Positions 7,659-17,375 of a stretch of 64,000 nt of DNA are shown one piece after another. The notes under the pieces were generated by a model. It was not told the origin of the DNA. It ran no database searches and was given only the letters and a program-made list of their open reading frames with translations. This DNA is from Abyssisolibacter fermentans (lineage in GTDB: Bacteria > Bacillota > Clostridia > Tissierellales > MCWD3). The DNA is taken from assembly GCF_001559865.1 (NCBI RefSeq), contig NZ_LOHE01000028.1, forward strand, positions 1 to 64,000. Direction: 5' to 3'. Every line of letters begins with the position of its first letter. Positions within the stretch are counted from its first letter, which is position 1. The position numbers and the translations under genes were made by a program.

Positions 7659-8672
7659 TTATTTCGAAAAATTTTCTGAAACTCTCTTCATCATCTTTCT
7701 AATTGGTAAATCATAAGGACACCTTGGTTCACATGAACCGCACTCAATACAGTCATGTGCAGTCTTATCTAATCCATTAAATCTTTCTTTAGCCCAATCT
7801 TCTAAATCATATTTTGTAAGATATGCTTCTAGTATAAATTGTGATGGTATATCTATACCTTGTGGACAGGGTGCACAATAACCGCAGCGTCTACAAAACT
7901 CTGTTCCTAATTCTTTAGCTTCTGTCATTATTACTTGTCTTTCTTCGTCTGTTAAAGGTCTTAAATCATTAGCTACTGCTGTATTTGCTCTTATATGTTC
8001 TACTTTATCCATTCCTGGTATAACTGTTGAAACATTAGTATTTTCTAGTATATATCTTATTGAATATTCTACATTTCTTATTGCTCCACCAGCAACGGGC
8101 TTCATTACTATTACTCCTATGTTAAGTTCTTTTGCTCTTTTAAATATTCCCTCCGCTTGTGGTTCTACCGGATTATATGGAAATTGTATAGTTGCAAATT
8201 CGCCTGTTTCTACTGCATCTTCTAATATCGCTAATGTATGACTTGTTATTCCTATTGCTTTAATCTTACCTTGTGCTCTAGCCTCTTTTAATGCTCTTAA
8301 TGCTCCACTTGATGACATTACTTGCTCATATGCTTCTACTGTCTTTACGTTATGCATTTGGTATAAATCTATTGTATCAATATTTAGTTTTTTAAGGCTA
8401 ATATCTATATCCTTCTTCATTGCTTCATATGTTCTAGCTGGAGATTTGGTTGCTATATACCAATTTTCTCTACCAGTTTCTTTTATACCATATCCTATTA
8501 ATTCTTCGCTTCTTCCATAAGCTCTTGCAGTGTCTATGAAATTTATTCCATTTTGTTTTGAGGCTTTTATTAGTTCTACTGCTTTTTTTTCATCAACTTT
8601 TTGAATAGGTATTCCTCCAAAACCAACAGCTGAAACATCAAAGTTTGTTCTTCCTAGTTTTCTCAATTGCAT
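7659..8672 (-). CDS. Aldo/keto reductase with C-terminal 2x[4Fe-4S] ferredoxin domain
   Basis: NAD(P)H- or ferredoxin-linked oxidoreductase of unknown substrate. The barrel domain (about 1-250) has the family tetrad D47, Y52, K76 and H107. The C-terminus holds two clusters: C260/C263/C266/C269 (CRRCGYCAPCPQG) and C308/C311/C314/C318 (CIECGSCEPRCPYDLP). This fusion is common in anaerobic Firmicutes and archaea and suggests electron exchange with ferredoxin. It starts one base after the fxsA stop, so it is the last gene of the thioesterase-fxsA-reductase operon. The physiological substrate cannot be predicted. Confidence 0.9.
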   Translation of the reverse strand: MQLRKLGRTNFDVSAVGFGGIPIQKVDEKKAVELIKASKQNGINFIDTARAYGRSEELIGYGIKETGRENWYIATKSPARTYEAMKKDIDISLKKLNIDTIDLYQMHNVKTVEAYEQVMSSSGALRALKEARAQGKIKAIGITSHTLAILEDAVETGEFATIQFPYNPVEPQAEGIFKRAKELNIGVIVMKPVAGGAIRNVEYSIRYILENTNVSTVIPGMDKVEHIRANTAVANDLRPLTDEERQVIMTEAKELGTEFCRRCGYCAPCPQGIDIPSQFILEAYLTKYDLEDWAKERFNGLDKTAHDCIECGSCEPRCPYDLPIRKMMKRVSENFSK

Positions 8673-8673
8673 A

Positions 8674-9066
8674 CTAATACCTCCAAAAATTTATATTACC
8701 TTTATCAAGCATTTTATTAAATTTTATTCTTATAAAATTCTTATATAAAACTCTTGTAAAAGGTATTACTAAACTAAATCCAGCTATGTCTGTAATTATT
8801 CCGGGAGTAATTAAGAATGCTCCTCCTACTAAAACACATAGTCCATCTATCAAATTTTCCGCTGGCATGTGACCACAACTTAATTCATATTTAATTTTTG
8901 ATATTATTGCTTTCCCTTCACTTTTAGCTAAATATGCTCCAACTACCCCTGTGATTATCACTATTAGAAATGTCGTTAATGCACTCGTAGCTTCAGCAAC
9001 CTTTAACAATATATAAAGCTCAGCCAAAGGCACTACTGTAAAAAGCAAAATGAGCTTACCTAACAT
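8674..9066 (-). CDS. fxsA: FxsA-like membrane protein
   Basis: Cytoplasmic membrane protein of 130 residues with the FxsA pattern: N-terminal segment LGKLILLFTVVPLAELYILL, a second at about 28-50 with GVVGAYLAKSEGKAII, and a third at about 76-100 with LITPGIITDIAGFSLVIP. FxsA in E. coli affects exclusion of phage T7; its general function is unknown. Start is ATG 9066, seven bases after AGGAGG; the TTG six bases earlier is too close to that site. It lies 20 bp downstream of the thioesterase gene and one base before the reductase. Confidence 0.88.
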   Translation of the reverse strand: MLGKLILLFTVVPLAELYILLKVAEATSALTTFLIVIITGVVGAYLAKSEGKAIISKIKYELSCGHMPAENLIDGLCVLVGGAFLITPGIITDIAGFSLVIPFTRVLYKNFIRIKFNKMLDKGNINFWRY

Positions 9067-9086
9067 TTTCAATCCTCCTAATTTAA

Positions 9087-9500
9087 TTACTCTAATGATA
9101 CAGACTTGATTAATTTATCCCATATATTCGGGAATTGTTTCTTTAAATTTATTGGTCTTAGTTTTTTATCAACAAATGCATGTTCTGTATGTCCTAAAGC
9201 TAATGTATTACCATTACATCTAACTTCATAATTTAAAACCACTCTTACTCCTCTTACTTTAGTTAATTTTGTTTTTATACATATTTCATCATCATATTTT
9301 GCCGGCTGTAGATATTTACATCCTACATCTATAACTGGTAACAATACTCCTATTTCTTCTAATTCTCTATAGTACACTCCTATTTCTCTTAAAAATTCAG
9401 TCCTGCCAATATCAAACCAAATAAAATAATTTGAATGGTAAACTATACCCATTTGATCTGTTTCTTCATATCTAACTCTAAACTTAGTCTCTTTAATCAT
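9087..9500 (-). CDS. Acyl-CoA thioesterase, 4HBT/YbgC hot-dog family
   Basis: Hydrolyses acyl-CoA thioesters in the cytoplasm. The N-terminal signature YEETDQMGIVYHSNYFIWFD contains the catalytic aspartate (D of ETDQMG, about residue 15) typical of 4-hydroxybenzoyl-CoA thioesterase-like proteins; length 137 is standard. The ATG at 9500 is chosen because GGGGGATAT sits just upstream; a frame open to 9536 would swallow it. First gene of the three-gene unit with fxsA and the Fe-S reductase. Substrate chain length unknown. Confidence 0.85.
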   Translation of the reverse strand: MIKETKFRVRYEETDQMGIVYHSNYFIWFDIGRTEFLREIGVYYRELEEIGVLLPVIDVGCKYLQPAKYDDEICIKTKLTKVRGVRVVLNYEVRCNGNTLALGHTEHAFVDKKLRPINLKKQFPNIWDKLIKSVSLE

Positions 9501-9627
9501 ATGTATATCCCCCATTAAAATTCTTTTTTTGAACAACTATTTCACCATAATATTATATCAATTTTTAGAGTAGATATCCATTGGATAAATATTTAAGTTT
9601 AGAAAGATTAGAATAAAATCTTCGATT

Positions 9628-9893
9628 ATAACAACGGAAGCAATTACGTAGTAATTGTAACACACCGTTTCAACAAGGCGAAAAATTTCACATTGCCTTT
9701 CTTGCAAATCTAATCGGTGCCAGCCACCTATAGAGGTTAGAGGACATCTTGCGCCTTGTTATAACAACAGAAGCAATTGCGAAGTAATTGCTACACACCG
9801 TTTCAACAAGGCGAAAGATTTCACAATGTCTGTCTTGCAAGTCTAATCGGTACCCGCACCTATAGAGGTTAGAGGACATCTTGCGCCTTATTA
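9628..9893. repeat. 133-bp tandem duplication of a palindromic unit
   Basis: Two direct copies, 9628-9760 and 9761-9893, about 88% identical by eye. Each contains a self-complementary AAGCAATT...GTAATTGCT hairpin, the fixed stretch CACACCGTTTCAACAAGGCGAAA, then an outer pair AACAAGGCGAAAGAT / ATCTTGCGCCTTGTT enclosing CACCTATAGAGGTTAGAGGAC. An open frame across it (9688-9915) merely reflects the repeat. It sits between pyk and the thioesterase gene; the remaining 9537-9627 shows nothing. Confidence 0.85.
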
Positions 9894-9900
9894 TAAACAA

Positions 9901-9923
9901 ACTGGGATAAATCATATCCCAGT
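9901..9923 (-). terminator. Terminator of the pfkA-pyk operon
   Basis: Perfect ACTGGGATA (9901-9909) / TATCCCAGT (9915-9923) hairpin with a five-base loop followed on the minus strand by TTGTTTATAA, 25 bp after the pyk stop. Confidence 0.8.
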
Positions 9924-9947
9924 AATTAAATAAATAATAATATCTTT

Positions 9948-11702
9948 TTATAATATTCTTGCTGCTCCTTTAAATACTACTCCACCATTTCCATCTACTG
10001 TTACTAAATCTCCATCTTGTAATTTTTCTAAAGCATTATCTGCACCTACTATGACTGGTATTCCAAGGTTTAATCCTACTACTGCTGCATGTGAAGTAAG
10101 CCCGCCTTTTTCTGTTATTATAGCTGCCGCTTTTTCCATATATTTTACCATATCTTTATCTGTAGCTATACTAACTATAACATTTCCTTCTTCAAATTTT
10201 TCCTCTGCATCTTTTATATTTTGTATTTTGCAAACATTACCTATAGCAGAGCTTCTTCCGATTCCTGTTCCTTTAAATACTATCTCACCAACTGTGTGTA
10301 TTTTAACTAAATTCGTACTTCCAGACACTCCAACTGGAACTCCAGCAGTTATAACAACTAAGTCTCCATTATTGATATATCCCTTTATTACTGCATTTGA
10401 TACTGAATTTTCAATAATTTCATCTGTTGAATTACTTTCTTCTATCAGAATCGATTCAACTCCCCAAACCAAACATAGTTTTCTTCTAACTTTACTACTA
10501 CTTGTTGCAGCTATTATTTGAGATTTAGGTCTAAATTTAGAAACTGCTCTTGCTGTATAACCAGAAGATGTTGCAGTTATTATAGCAGCTACTCCCAATT
10601 CTAAAGCTGTCGTACATGTAGCATGGCTTATTGCATTTGTTACTGATATAGTTCTATAAGCTTTCTTTTTTAATATTCTTTCATAATCTATTGTTGTTTC
10701 TATTTTCTTTGCTATATTTGACATAGTCTCAACTGCTTGAATTGGATATTTACCAGCTGCTGTCTCCCCTGATAACATTATTGCATCTGTTCCATCTAAT
10801 ATAGCATTTGCTACGTCTGTAACTTCAGCTCTTGTAGGTCTTGGATTTCTAATCATTGAATCAAGCATTTGTGTAGCTGTTATTACTGGTTTTCCTGCTT
10901 TATTACATTTCTTTATTATCATTTTTTGTACTAATGGTACATCTTCTGCTGGAATTTCTACTCCTAAGTCACCTCTAGCTACCATTATACCATCAGAAAT
11001 TTCTATAATCTCGTCAATGTTATCTACGCCTTCTTGATTTTCTATCTTTGAAATAATTTCTATGTCAGATGCATTATTTGCTTCTAGTATTTCTCTTATT
11101 TTTAATACATCTGCTGACTTTCTAATGAATGAAGCAGCTATAAAATCTATATCATTTTTTATACCAAATTCAATATCATCTACATCTTTTTGAGTTATAG
11201 CGGGTAAATTAATTTTTACACCCGGTACATTAACACCTTTTTTATTTTTTATAACACCAGCATTTTTCACTACGCATAATATATCGGTAGAATTTGGTTT
11301 AGTAATAACCTCAAGTCCAACTAAACCGTCGTCTATTAGTATTGTATCCCCTACTTTAACATCATCTGTTAGCCCTTTATATGTTACAGCACATATTTGG
11401 TCATTTCCTAAAATGTCTCTTGTAGTAATCGTAAAATTTTGCCCTTCTTTTAATTCAACCACGCCATTTTCGAAATCTCCAGTCCTAATCTCAGGCCCTT
11501 TTGTGTCCAGCATAATGGCAATGGGAGTATTTTCATTTTTTCTTAATTTCTTAACCATGTCGATTCTACCTTGCTGTTCATCATGGCTGCCATGCGAAAA
11601 ATTCAACCTAGCAACATTAAAGCCGCTTACAATCATACTTTTTAAAATTTCTTCCTTGTCTGTAGATGGTCCTAAAGTACATACTATCTTTGTTTTTTTC
11701 AT
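9948..11702 (-). CDS. pyk: Pyruvate kinase with PEP-utiliser C-terminal domain
   Basis: Converts phosphoenolpyruvate and ADP to pyruvate and ATP, the last step of glycolysis. The catalytic barrel is complete: N-terminal TKIVCTLGPSTD, RLNFSHGSHDE, MLDTKGPEIRTG, MVARGDLGVEIP and ITATQMLDSM. The B domain lies at about 70-170. Beyond the usual ~470 residues there is an extra C-terminal domain (about 475-584) with KGGLTSHAAVVGLNLGIPVIVG, the phosphohistidine-type mobile domain of PEP-using enzymes, as in Bacillus and many clostridial enzymes; the TSHAA histidine is present. Start ATG 11702 has AGGAG eight bases upstream. Directly follows pfkA (10 bp), so the two key glycolytic enzymes are co-expressed. 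Confidence 0.97.
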   Translation of the reverse strand: MKKTKIVCTLGPSTDKEEILKSMIVSGFNVARLNFSHGSHDEQQGRIDMVKKLRKNENTPIAIMLDTKGPEIRTGDFENGVVELKEGQNFTITTRDILGNDQICAVTYKGLTDDVKVGDTILIDDGLVGLEVITKPNSTDILCVVKNAGVIKNKKGVNVPGVKINLPAITQKDVDDIEFGIKNDIDFIAASFIRKSADVLKIREILEANNASDIEIISKIENQEGVDNIDEIIEISDGIMVARGDLGVEIPAEDVPLVQKMIIKKCNKAGKPVITATQMLDSMIRNPRPTRAEVTDVANAILDGTDAIMLSGETAAGKYPIQAVETMSNIAKKIETTIDYERILKKKAYRTISVTNAISHATCTTALELGVAAIITATSSGYTARAVSKFRPKSQIIAATSSSKVRRKLCLVWGVESILIEESNSTDEIIENSVSNAVIKGYINNGDLVVITAGVPVGVSGSTNLVKIHTVGEIVFKGTGIGRSSAIGNVCKIQNIKDAEEKFEEGNVIVSIATDKDMVKYMEKAAAIITEKGGLTSHAAVVGLNLGIPVIVGADNALEKLQDGDLVTVDGNGGVVFKGAARIL

Positions 11703-11712
11703 TTAATCACTC

Positions 11713-12744
<1,032 letters not shown>

Positions 12745-12769
12745 TTAAAAAAACATTTATCAGTATATT

Positions 12770-12961
12770 TTATAAACCAAGCTCGTGAATAACATTTTGA
12801 ACCTCTTCTGCTTCAAATTCAGGAGCTAATATCTTGTAAATAGTATTACTTTCATATTTACTAAATTGTTCAATTTTAACTACAAAGCCTTCTAATGTTA
12901 ACTTCTTTTTTATGTCTTGAGCAGCCTCAAAACTATTTGCTAAATAAACTGCTGTCCACAT
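12770..12961 (-). CDS. Small protein, DUF2007-like putative signal-transducing fold
   Basis: Sixty-three residues, MWTAVYLANSFEAAQDIKKK..., with a beta-alpha-beta-beta-alpha look and the 'vylAnsfeeAqxIkxxLexeGf' opening seen in DUF2007-type proteins that often sit between dnaE and pfkA in Clostridia. Function unknown. No catalytic residues or membrane segment. It lies 183 bp after dnaE and 82 bp before pfkA; no terminator is visible on either side, so read-through is possible. Confidence 0.65.
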   Translation of the reverse strand: MWTAVYLANSFEAAQDIKKKLTLEGFVVKIEQFSKYESNTIYKILAPEFEAEEVQNVIHELGL

Positions 12962-13144
12962 TGCTTTGCCTCCCTATTTTATTATTGAGCAAGCTTTATA
13001 TATAACTTTTATTATAACTGCTAATTTACAATAATAGTATATCCTATTACATATTCAATATTACTCATAATTACTTTAATTATAGCATATTTTTTTATGC
13101 AGTTAATATTTTTTTTATCAAATTCGATTATTTATATGATAATT

Positions 13145-16100
13145 TTACTTTAATACAACATTATCGCTTCCTAATAATGCTTTTAAGCTATCTAAACAAT
13201 TAGATTCGTCTACATCTGCCCAATGTTGATTGTCTGCTTTTACTGTTTTTTTATCTTTTTCAATATATACAAAAACCGGTGTACTTCCATTATATCTTCT
13301 CAATATTCCTTTTATATCATTAAATATTTTTAAATCCATATTACTTGCAATTTTTAGATAAAGTTTTTGTTTTTTCATACCTACTAACGGTTTTATTCTA
13401 TCTATAATAATTTTAGGGTCATCTGATTCATTTAAATTTAGTCTTCCTTGCATAATTACTACATTATCTTCTTTTATATGTTTTTCATATTTATCGAATA
13501 TCTTTGGAAATACAATAGTTTCTATCGAACCGTACAAATCCTCTAATGTAACAAATGCCATCATATTATTGTTTTTAGTAATCATTTCTTTTGTATTAGT
13601 AATAATTCCTCCTAAAGTTACATTAATACCATCATTTAATAATGTACTCTGTTTGCCTTCTCCCAGATTTTCATTTGCCTCTCTTATTTCACTCGTATTA
13701 GTACTAGATATATTTTTTAATTCTTGTTCTATTTCAGATAATGGATGTCCACTTAAATAGACGCCTGCCATTTCCTTTTCCATTGATAACAAGTTTTTAG
13801 TATCAAATTCATTAATATTTGGCAAATTATCATCATTTACTGAAATACTACAATCAGTTATTTGATCAAAGATTGAGAATTGTCCTTCTATATTTTTCTT
13901 TCTATCATTATTGATATGAGCCATAATGCGTTCATGTACTGCCAAATATTGAGATCTGTTTCCTCCTAGTGAATCCATGGCTCCACTTCTTATTAAGCTT
14001 TCTACGGTTCTTTTATTTAATGATCCATCATCTACTCTAGAACAAAAATCAGTAAGACTCATGAATTTACCATTTGATCTTCTTTCTCTTATTATAGATT
14101 CTATAACTGAATTACCAACATTTTTTATTGCAGCTAGTCCAAAACGTATCTTACCTTTAAATACTGTAAAAGAAGCATAACTCTCGTTTATATCTGGTGG
14201 TAATATTTCAATATTAAGTCTCTTGCATTCCTGGATATATAGCGATATTGAATTTGTATTTCCCATAATACTGGTTAATAGTGCAGCCATAAATTCAATC
14301 GGGTAATAAAATTTAAGCCATGCTGTCTGGTATGCCAACAGTGCATATGCAGCTGAATGTGATTTATTAAATGCATATTTTGCAAAATCAATCATCAAGT
14401 CATATATTTTATTAGCTGTATCTTCATCTACCCCATTACTTATTGCACCACAAATTTCAACTTCTCCGTTTTCATCTTTTTTACCGTATATGAAATGTTT
14501 TCTTTCCTGTTCCATTACTTTCATTTTCTTCTTACTCATTGCTCTTCTAACAAGGTCAGACCTTCCCATAGAAAATCCACCAATATCTCTAACTATTTGC
14601 ATAACTTGTTCTTGATATACCATACAACCATAAGTCACATTTAATATGTGTTCTAATTTGGGGTGTAAATATTTTATACTTTCTGGGTGGTTTTTATTTG
14701 CTATATATGTTGGTATTTGACTCATTGGTCCTGGTCTATATAGAGAGTTTGCAGCTATTATATTCTCTAAACAATCTGGTTTAAGCTCTTTTAAGAAATG
14801 TCTCATACCAGAACTTTCAAATTGAAATACTCCTAAGGTTTCACCTTTTGCAAACATTTTATATACATTTCCATCTTCATAATCGTCTTTAGTAAAACTA
14901 ACTTTCACATTGTGATTAGCTTCAATTAGATCTATTGCATCTCTAATAACGGTCAGATTTCTCAAACCTAAAAAATCCATTTTTAATAAGCCTAATTCTT
15001 CAAGCTCTGTCATTGTATATTGGGTTGTTATGCAATCACCATTCTTGCTTAACGGCACATATTCATTTACTGGTAGCTTTGATATTACTACACCCGCTGC
15101 ATGTGTAGATGTATGTCTAGGAAGACCTTCTACAGCTTTTGCTATATCTACAAGTCCTTTCACTTTTGTTTCACTATCATATGCTTGTTTAAATTTAGGA
15201 CTCACTTCTAACGCCTTTGAAATATTCATACCTAATTCCATAGGTATAAGCTTAGCTACATAATCTACTTCACCATAGCTCATGTCAAGCGCCCTTCCTA
15301 CGTCTCTTATAGCTCCTCTAGCAGCCATTGTACCGAACGTAACTATCTGAGCAACTCTATTAGCACCATACTTTCTTATAACATATTCAATAACTTCTTC
15401 TCTTCTTTCATAGCAAAAATCAATATCTATATCTGGCATAGATACTCTCTCAGGATTTAAAAATCTTTCAAATATTAGATTATACTTCATTGGATCAATA
15501 TCTATTATTCCTAACACATAAGATACAACGCTTCCTGCAGCTGAACCTCTACCAGGTCCAACCATTATCCCATTATCTTTTGAAAATTTTATAAAATCCC
15601 ATACTATTAAAAAATAGTCGACATAACCCATATTTTCTATAGTACTAATCTCGTACTCTAGTCTTTCCTTTAGTTCATCTGTAATTACATCATACTTCTC
15701 CTTTAAACCGTTATAACAAAGTTCTCTTAAATATTGCTTATTTGTATAACCCTCTGGTATTTCATATTGTGGCAAATGTAAAGTATTAAAATCAAATTTA
15801 ACATTACATCTGTCAGCTATTGTTTTTGTGTTTTTATATGCTTCGTCAAGTTTAGGAAATAAAAGTCTCATTTCTTCTTCTGATTTTAAGTAAAACTCTT
15901 CTGTTGGAAATCTCATACGATCTTGCTCATTAACAGACTTACCTGTTTGTATGCATAGCAAAACATCGTGAACCTTTGCATCACTTTTTTCTATATAATG
16001 AACATCATTTGTAACTACCATTGGTATGTTTGTTTCTTCACTTAGCTTAATAAGTTGTTTATTTATCTTAGTTTGTTCTTCTATTCCATGATCTTGCAGT

Positions 16101-16621
16101 TCTAAATAATAATTATCCTTACCAAAGAAATCACTATATTTTAAAGCAATTTCTTTTGCCTTATCATAATTATCATTATTTAGGTGATATTGTACTTCTC
16201 CTGCTAAACATGCACTAAGTGCTATTATCCCGCCTTTATACTTTTCAAGTACACTAAAATCTATTCTTGGCTTGTAATAGAATCCATTTATATATCCTTC
16301 AGATACTATTTTCATTAAATTAATGTAACCCTCATTATTTTTTGCTAACAATACTAAGTGATACTGTCTTTTATCTTTAACAGGATCTTTATCAGTATAT
16401 TTTCTTTTTGACACATATACTTCACATCCAATAATAGGCTTTATTCCTTTATTTTTTGCAGTTTTATAAAAATTCACTACACCAAACATATTACCATGGT
16501 CTGTTATAGCTATACTATCCATTCCCAGCTCTTTTACTTTATCTATAAGCTTATCTATTCTTGCGGCTCCATCCAACAAACTATATTCCGTATGAACATG
16601 AAGATGTGTAAAATCAGACAT
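13145..16621 (-). CDS. dnaE: DNA polymerase III alpha subunit, DnaE type
   Basis: Replicative polymerase of the C family; in Firmicutes DnaE works beside PolC, extending primers. The order is standard: N-terminal PHP domain starting FTHLHVHTEYSLLDGA, palm with PDIDIDFCYERR (about 398-409) carrying two catalytic aspartates, VGPGRGSAAGS and the third aspartate in the LLKMDFLGLRNL region, a tandem helix-hairpin-helix near 830-900, and a C-terminal OB domain (about 990-1075). At 1158 residues it is full length with no intein. Start ATG 16621. Downstream of the HD-GYP gene but separated by a 750-bp repeat-filled gap. Confidence 0.97.
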   Translation of the reverse strand: MSDFTHLHVHTEYSLLDGAARIDKLIDKVKELGMDSIAITDHGNMFGVVNFYKTAKNKGIKPIIGCEVYVSKRKYTDKDPVKDKRQYHLVLLAKNNEGYINLMKIVSEGYINGFYYKPRIDFSVLEKYKGGIIALSACLAGEVQYHLNNDNYDKAKEIALKYSDFFGKDNYYLELQDHGIEEQTKINKQLIKLSEETNIPMVVTNDVHYIEKSDAKVHDVLLCIQTGKSVNEQDRMRFPTEEFYLKSEEEMRLLFPKLDEAYKNTKTIADRCNVKFDFNTLHLPQYEIPEGYTNKQYLRELCYNGLKEKYDVITDELKERLEYEISTIENMGYVDYFLIVWDFIKFSKDNGIMVGPGRGSAAGSVVSYVLGIIDIDPMKYNLIFERFLNPERVSMPDIDIDFCYERREEVIEYVIRKYGANRVAQIVTFGTMAARGAIRDVGRALDMSYGEVDYVAKLIPMELGMNISKALEVSPKFKQAYDSETKVKGLVDIAKAVEGLPRHTSTHAAGVVISKLPVNEYVPLSKNGDCITTQYTMTELEELGLLKMDFLGLRNLTVIRDAIDLIEANHNVKVSFTKDDYEDGNVYKMFAKGETLGVFQFESSGMRHFLKELKPDCLENIIAANSLYRPGPMSQIPTYIANKNHPESIKYLHPKLEHILNVTYGCMVYQEQVMQIVRDIGGFSMGRSDLVRRAMSKKKMKVMEQERKHFIYGKKDENGEVEICGAISNGVDEDTANKIYDLMIDFAKYAFNKSHSAAYALLAYQTAWLKFYYPIEFMAALLTSIMGNTNSISLYIQECKRLNIEILPPDINESYASFTVFKGKIRFGLAAIKNVGNSVIESIIRERRSNGKFMSLTDFCSRVDDGSLNKRTVESLIRSGAMDSLGGNRSQYLAVHERIMAHINNDRKKNIEGQFSIFDQITDCSISVNDDNLPNINEFDTKNLLSMEKEMAGVYLSGHPLSEIEQELKNISSTNTSEIREANENLGEGKQSTLLNDGINVTLGGIITNTKEMITKNNNMMAFVTLEDLYGSIETIVFPKIFDKYEKHIKEDNVVIMQGRLNLNESDDPKIIIDRIKPLVGMKKQKLYLKIASNMDLKIFNDIKGILRRYNGSTPVFVYIEKDKKTVKADNQHWADVDESNCLDSLKALLGSDNVVLK

Positions 16622-16917
16622 ATTATTCCTATTCCTTTCTACTCTAAAATCAATACAATCATTTATCTTAGTTTAATTATAAAGTATTAATATTCATTTT
16701 ACAATATAACTTATATAGATATTCTAATAGACAATTACAACATATTTTTACAACAATTTATTTGAATTTTTATTGTAAAAAACTTTATTATGTTCAAAAG
16801 CGGCTTAAGCCACTTTAAAAATGGTTACTCATATATTTTTTCTAATCGCATCTACTCTAAACAAACAGTAACCAATTGCTCTAGTAACTGTTTCAACCAA
16901 TAAATTAACTAGGGCTC

Positions 16918-17025
16918 AATCTGAGGTTTCTTTGCAGGTAACTTTTAAGGAACAATTTTTTCAACGCTTCTATATTAAATGAAAAAAATTGGTTCTTTAC
17001 AGGCGCCAGCAAAGATTCTCAGATT
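16918..17025 (+). ncRNA. Candidate structured element E (D/E/F family)
   Basis: Nested palindrome: outer stem AATCTGAG (16918-16925) / CTCAGATT (17018-17025), asymmetric loop GTT / TT, second stem TCTTTGC / GCAAAGA (16929-16935 / 17009-17015), a loop ending TTACAGGCGCCA, then an inner stem GGAACAATTTTTT / AAAAAATTGGTTC. The copies at 22501-22690 and 50930-51110 keep the same loops while the outer stem changes on both arms. An added outer pairing GGGC / GCCC flanks this copy. Structure is visible; transcription and function are unknown. Confidence 0.5.
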
Positions 17026-17124
17026 CGTGCCCCACTCCATTTGGTAATAAATCACCATTATGTAATAACTTCTTACTCACAACGCCTGCCCATAAAGAAA
17101 TTAACCATTATATCCTATAGAAGC

Positions 17125-17223
17125 TACATGACATTTTTTGACCACGACATTGATGCCTATATTTTTTCATCTTTATATAATCAGAAAAATATAGGCATCT
17201 CCGAGTAAAAAAAATGTCTTGTA
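17125..17223 (+). ncRNA. Candidate structured element G1
   Basis: Outer stem TACATGACATTTTTT (17125-17139) / AAAAAATGTCTTGTA (17209-17223) with one T-T mismatch; internal loop GACCACGACATT on the 5' side and TCCGAGTAA on the 3' side; inner stem GATGCCTATATTTTT (17152-17166) / AAAAATATAGGCATC (17185-17199). Copies G2 (51380-51479) and G3 (50732-50827, minus) share the two loop sequences but have changed, still complementary stems. It lies 100 bp after element E. The surrounding 16622-17320 gap holds no gene. Confidence 0.5.
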
Positions 17224-17321
17224 TGGCTTCAACACAAAAACATTGAGTAACACTTCCCTCAAAGGTTTACCCTAGTTATTTTAACAATTTTTTGAGCTTT
17301 TGTTGCAGAATTTTTTATTAT

Positions 17322-17364
17322 AAAAAAGAGAATTAAGTATTTTTAATATACTTTAATTCTCTTT
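17322..17364 (-). terminator. Terminator of the HD-GYP gene
   Basis: Stem AAAGAGAATTAAAGTAT (17348-17364 read on minus) / ATACTTAATTCTCTTT (17325-17340) followed on the minus strand by TTT, eleven bases after the gene's stop. Confidence 0.8.
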
Positions 17365-17375
17365 GATTACTATCA

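Noticed and set aside
9628-9893. Tandem palindromic units as a CRISPR array
   Set aside because: Only two long units with no unique spacers between short repeats and no cas genes nearby.
9688-9915. Minus-strand frame with internal repeat RRKMSSNLYR
   Set aside because: The repeated peptide is only the translation of the 133-bp DNA tandem repeat; no ribosome binding site.
13145-16621. Intein or split in dnaE
   Set aside because: All motifs lie at normal spacing in a 1158-residue protein.
17125-17223. Known riboswitch, T-box or tRNA-like structure for the G elements
   Set aside because: No specifier loop, no T-box sequence, no antiterminator, and no gene directly downstream in either orientation at two of three sites.
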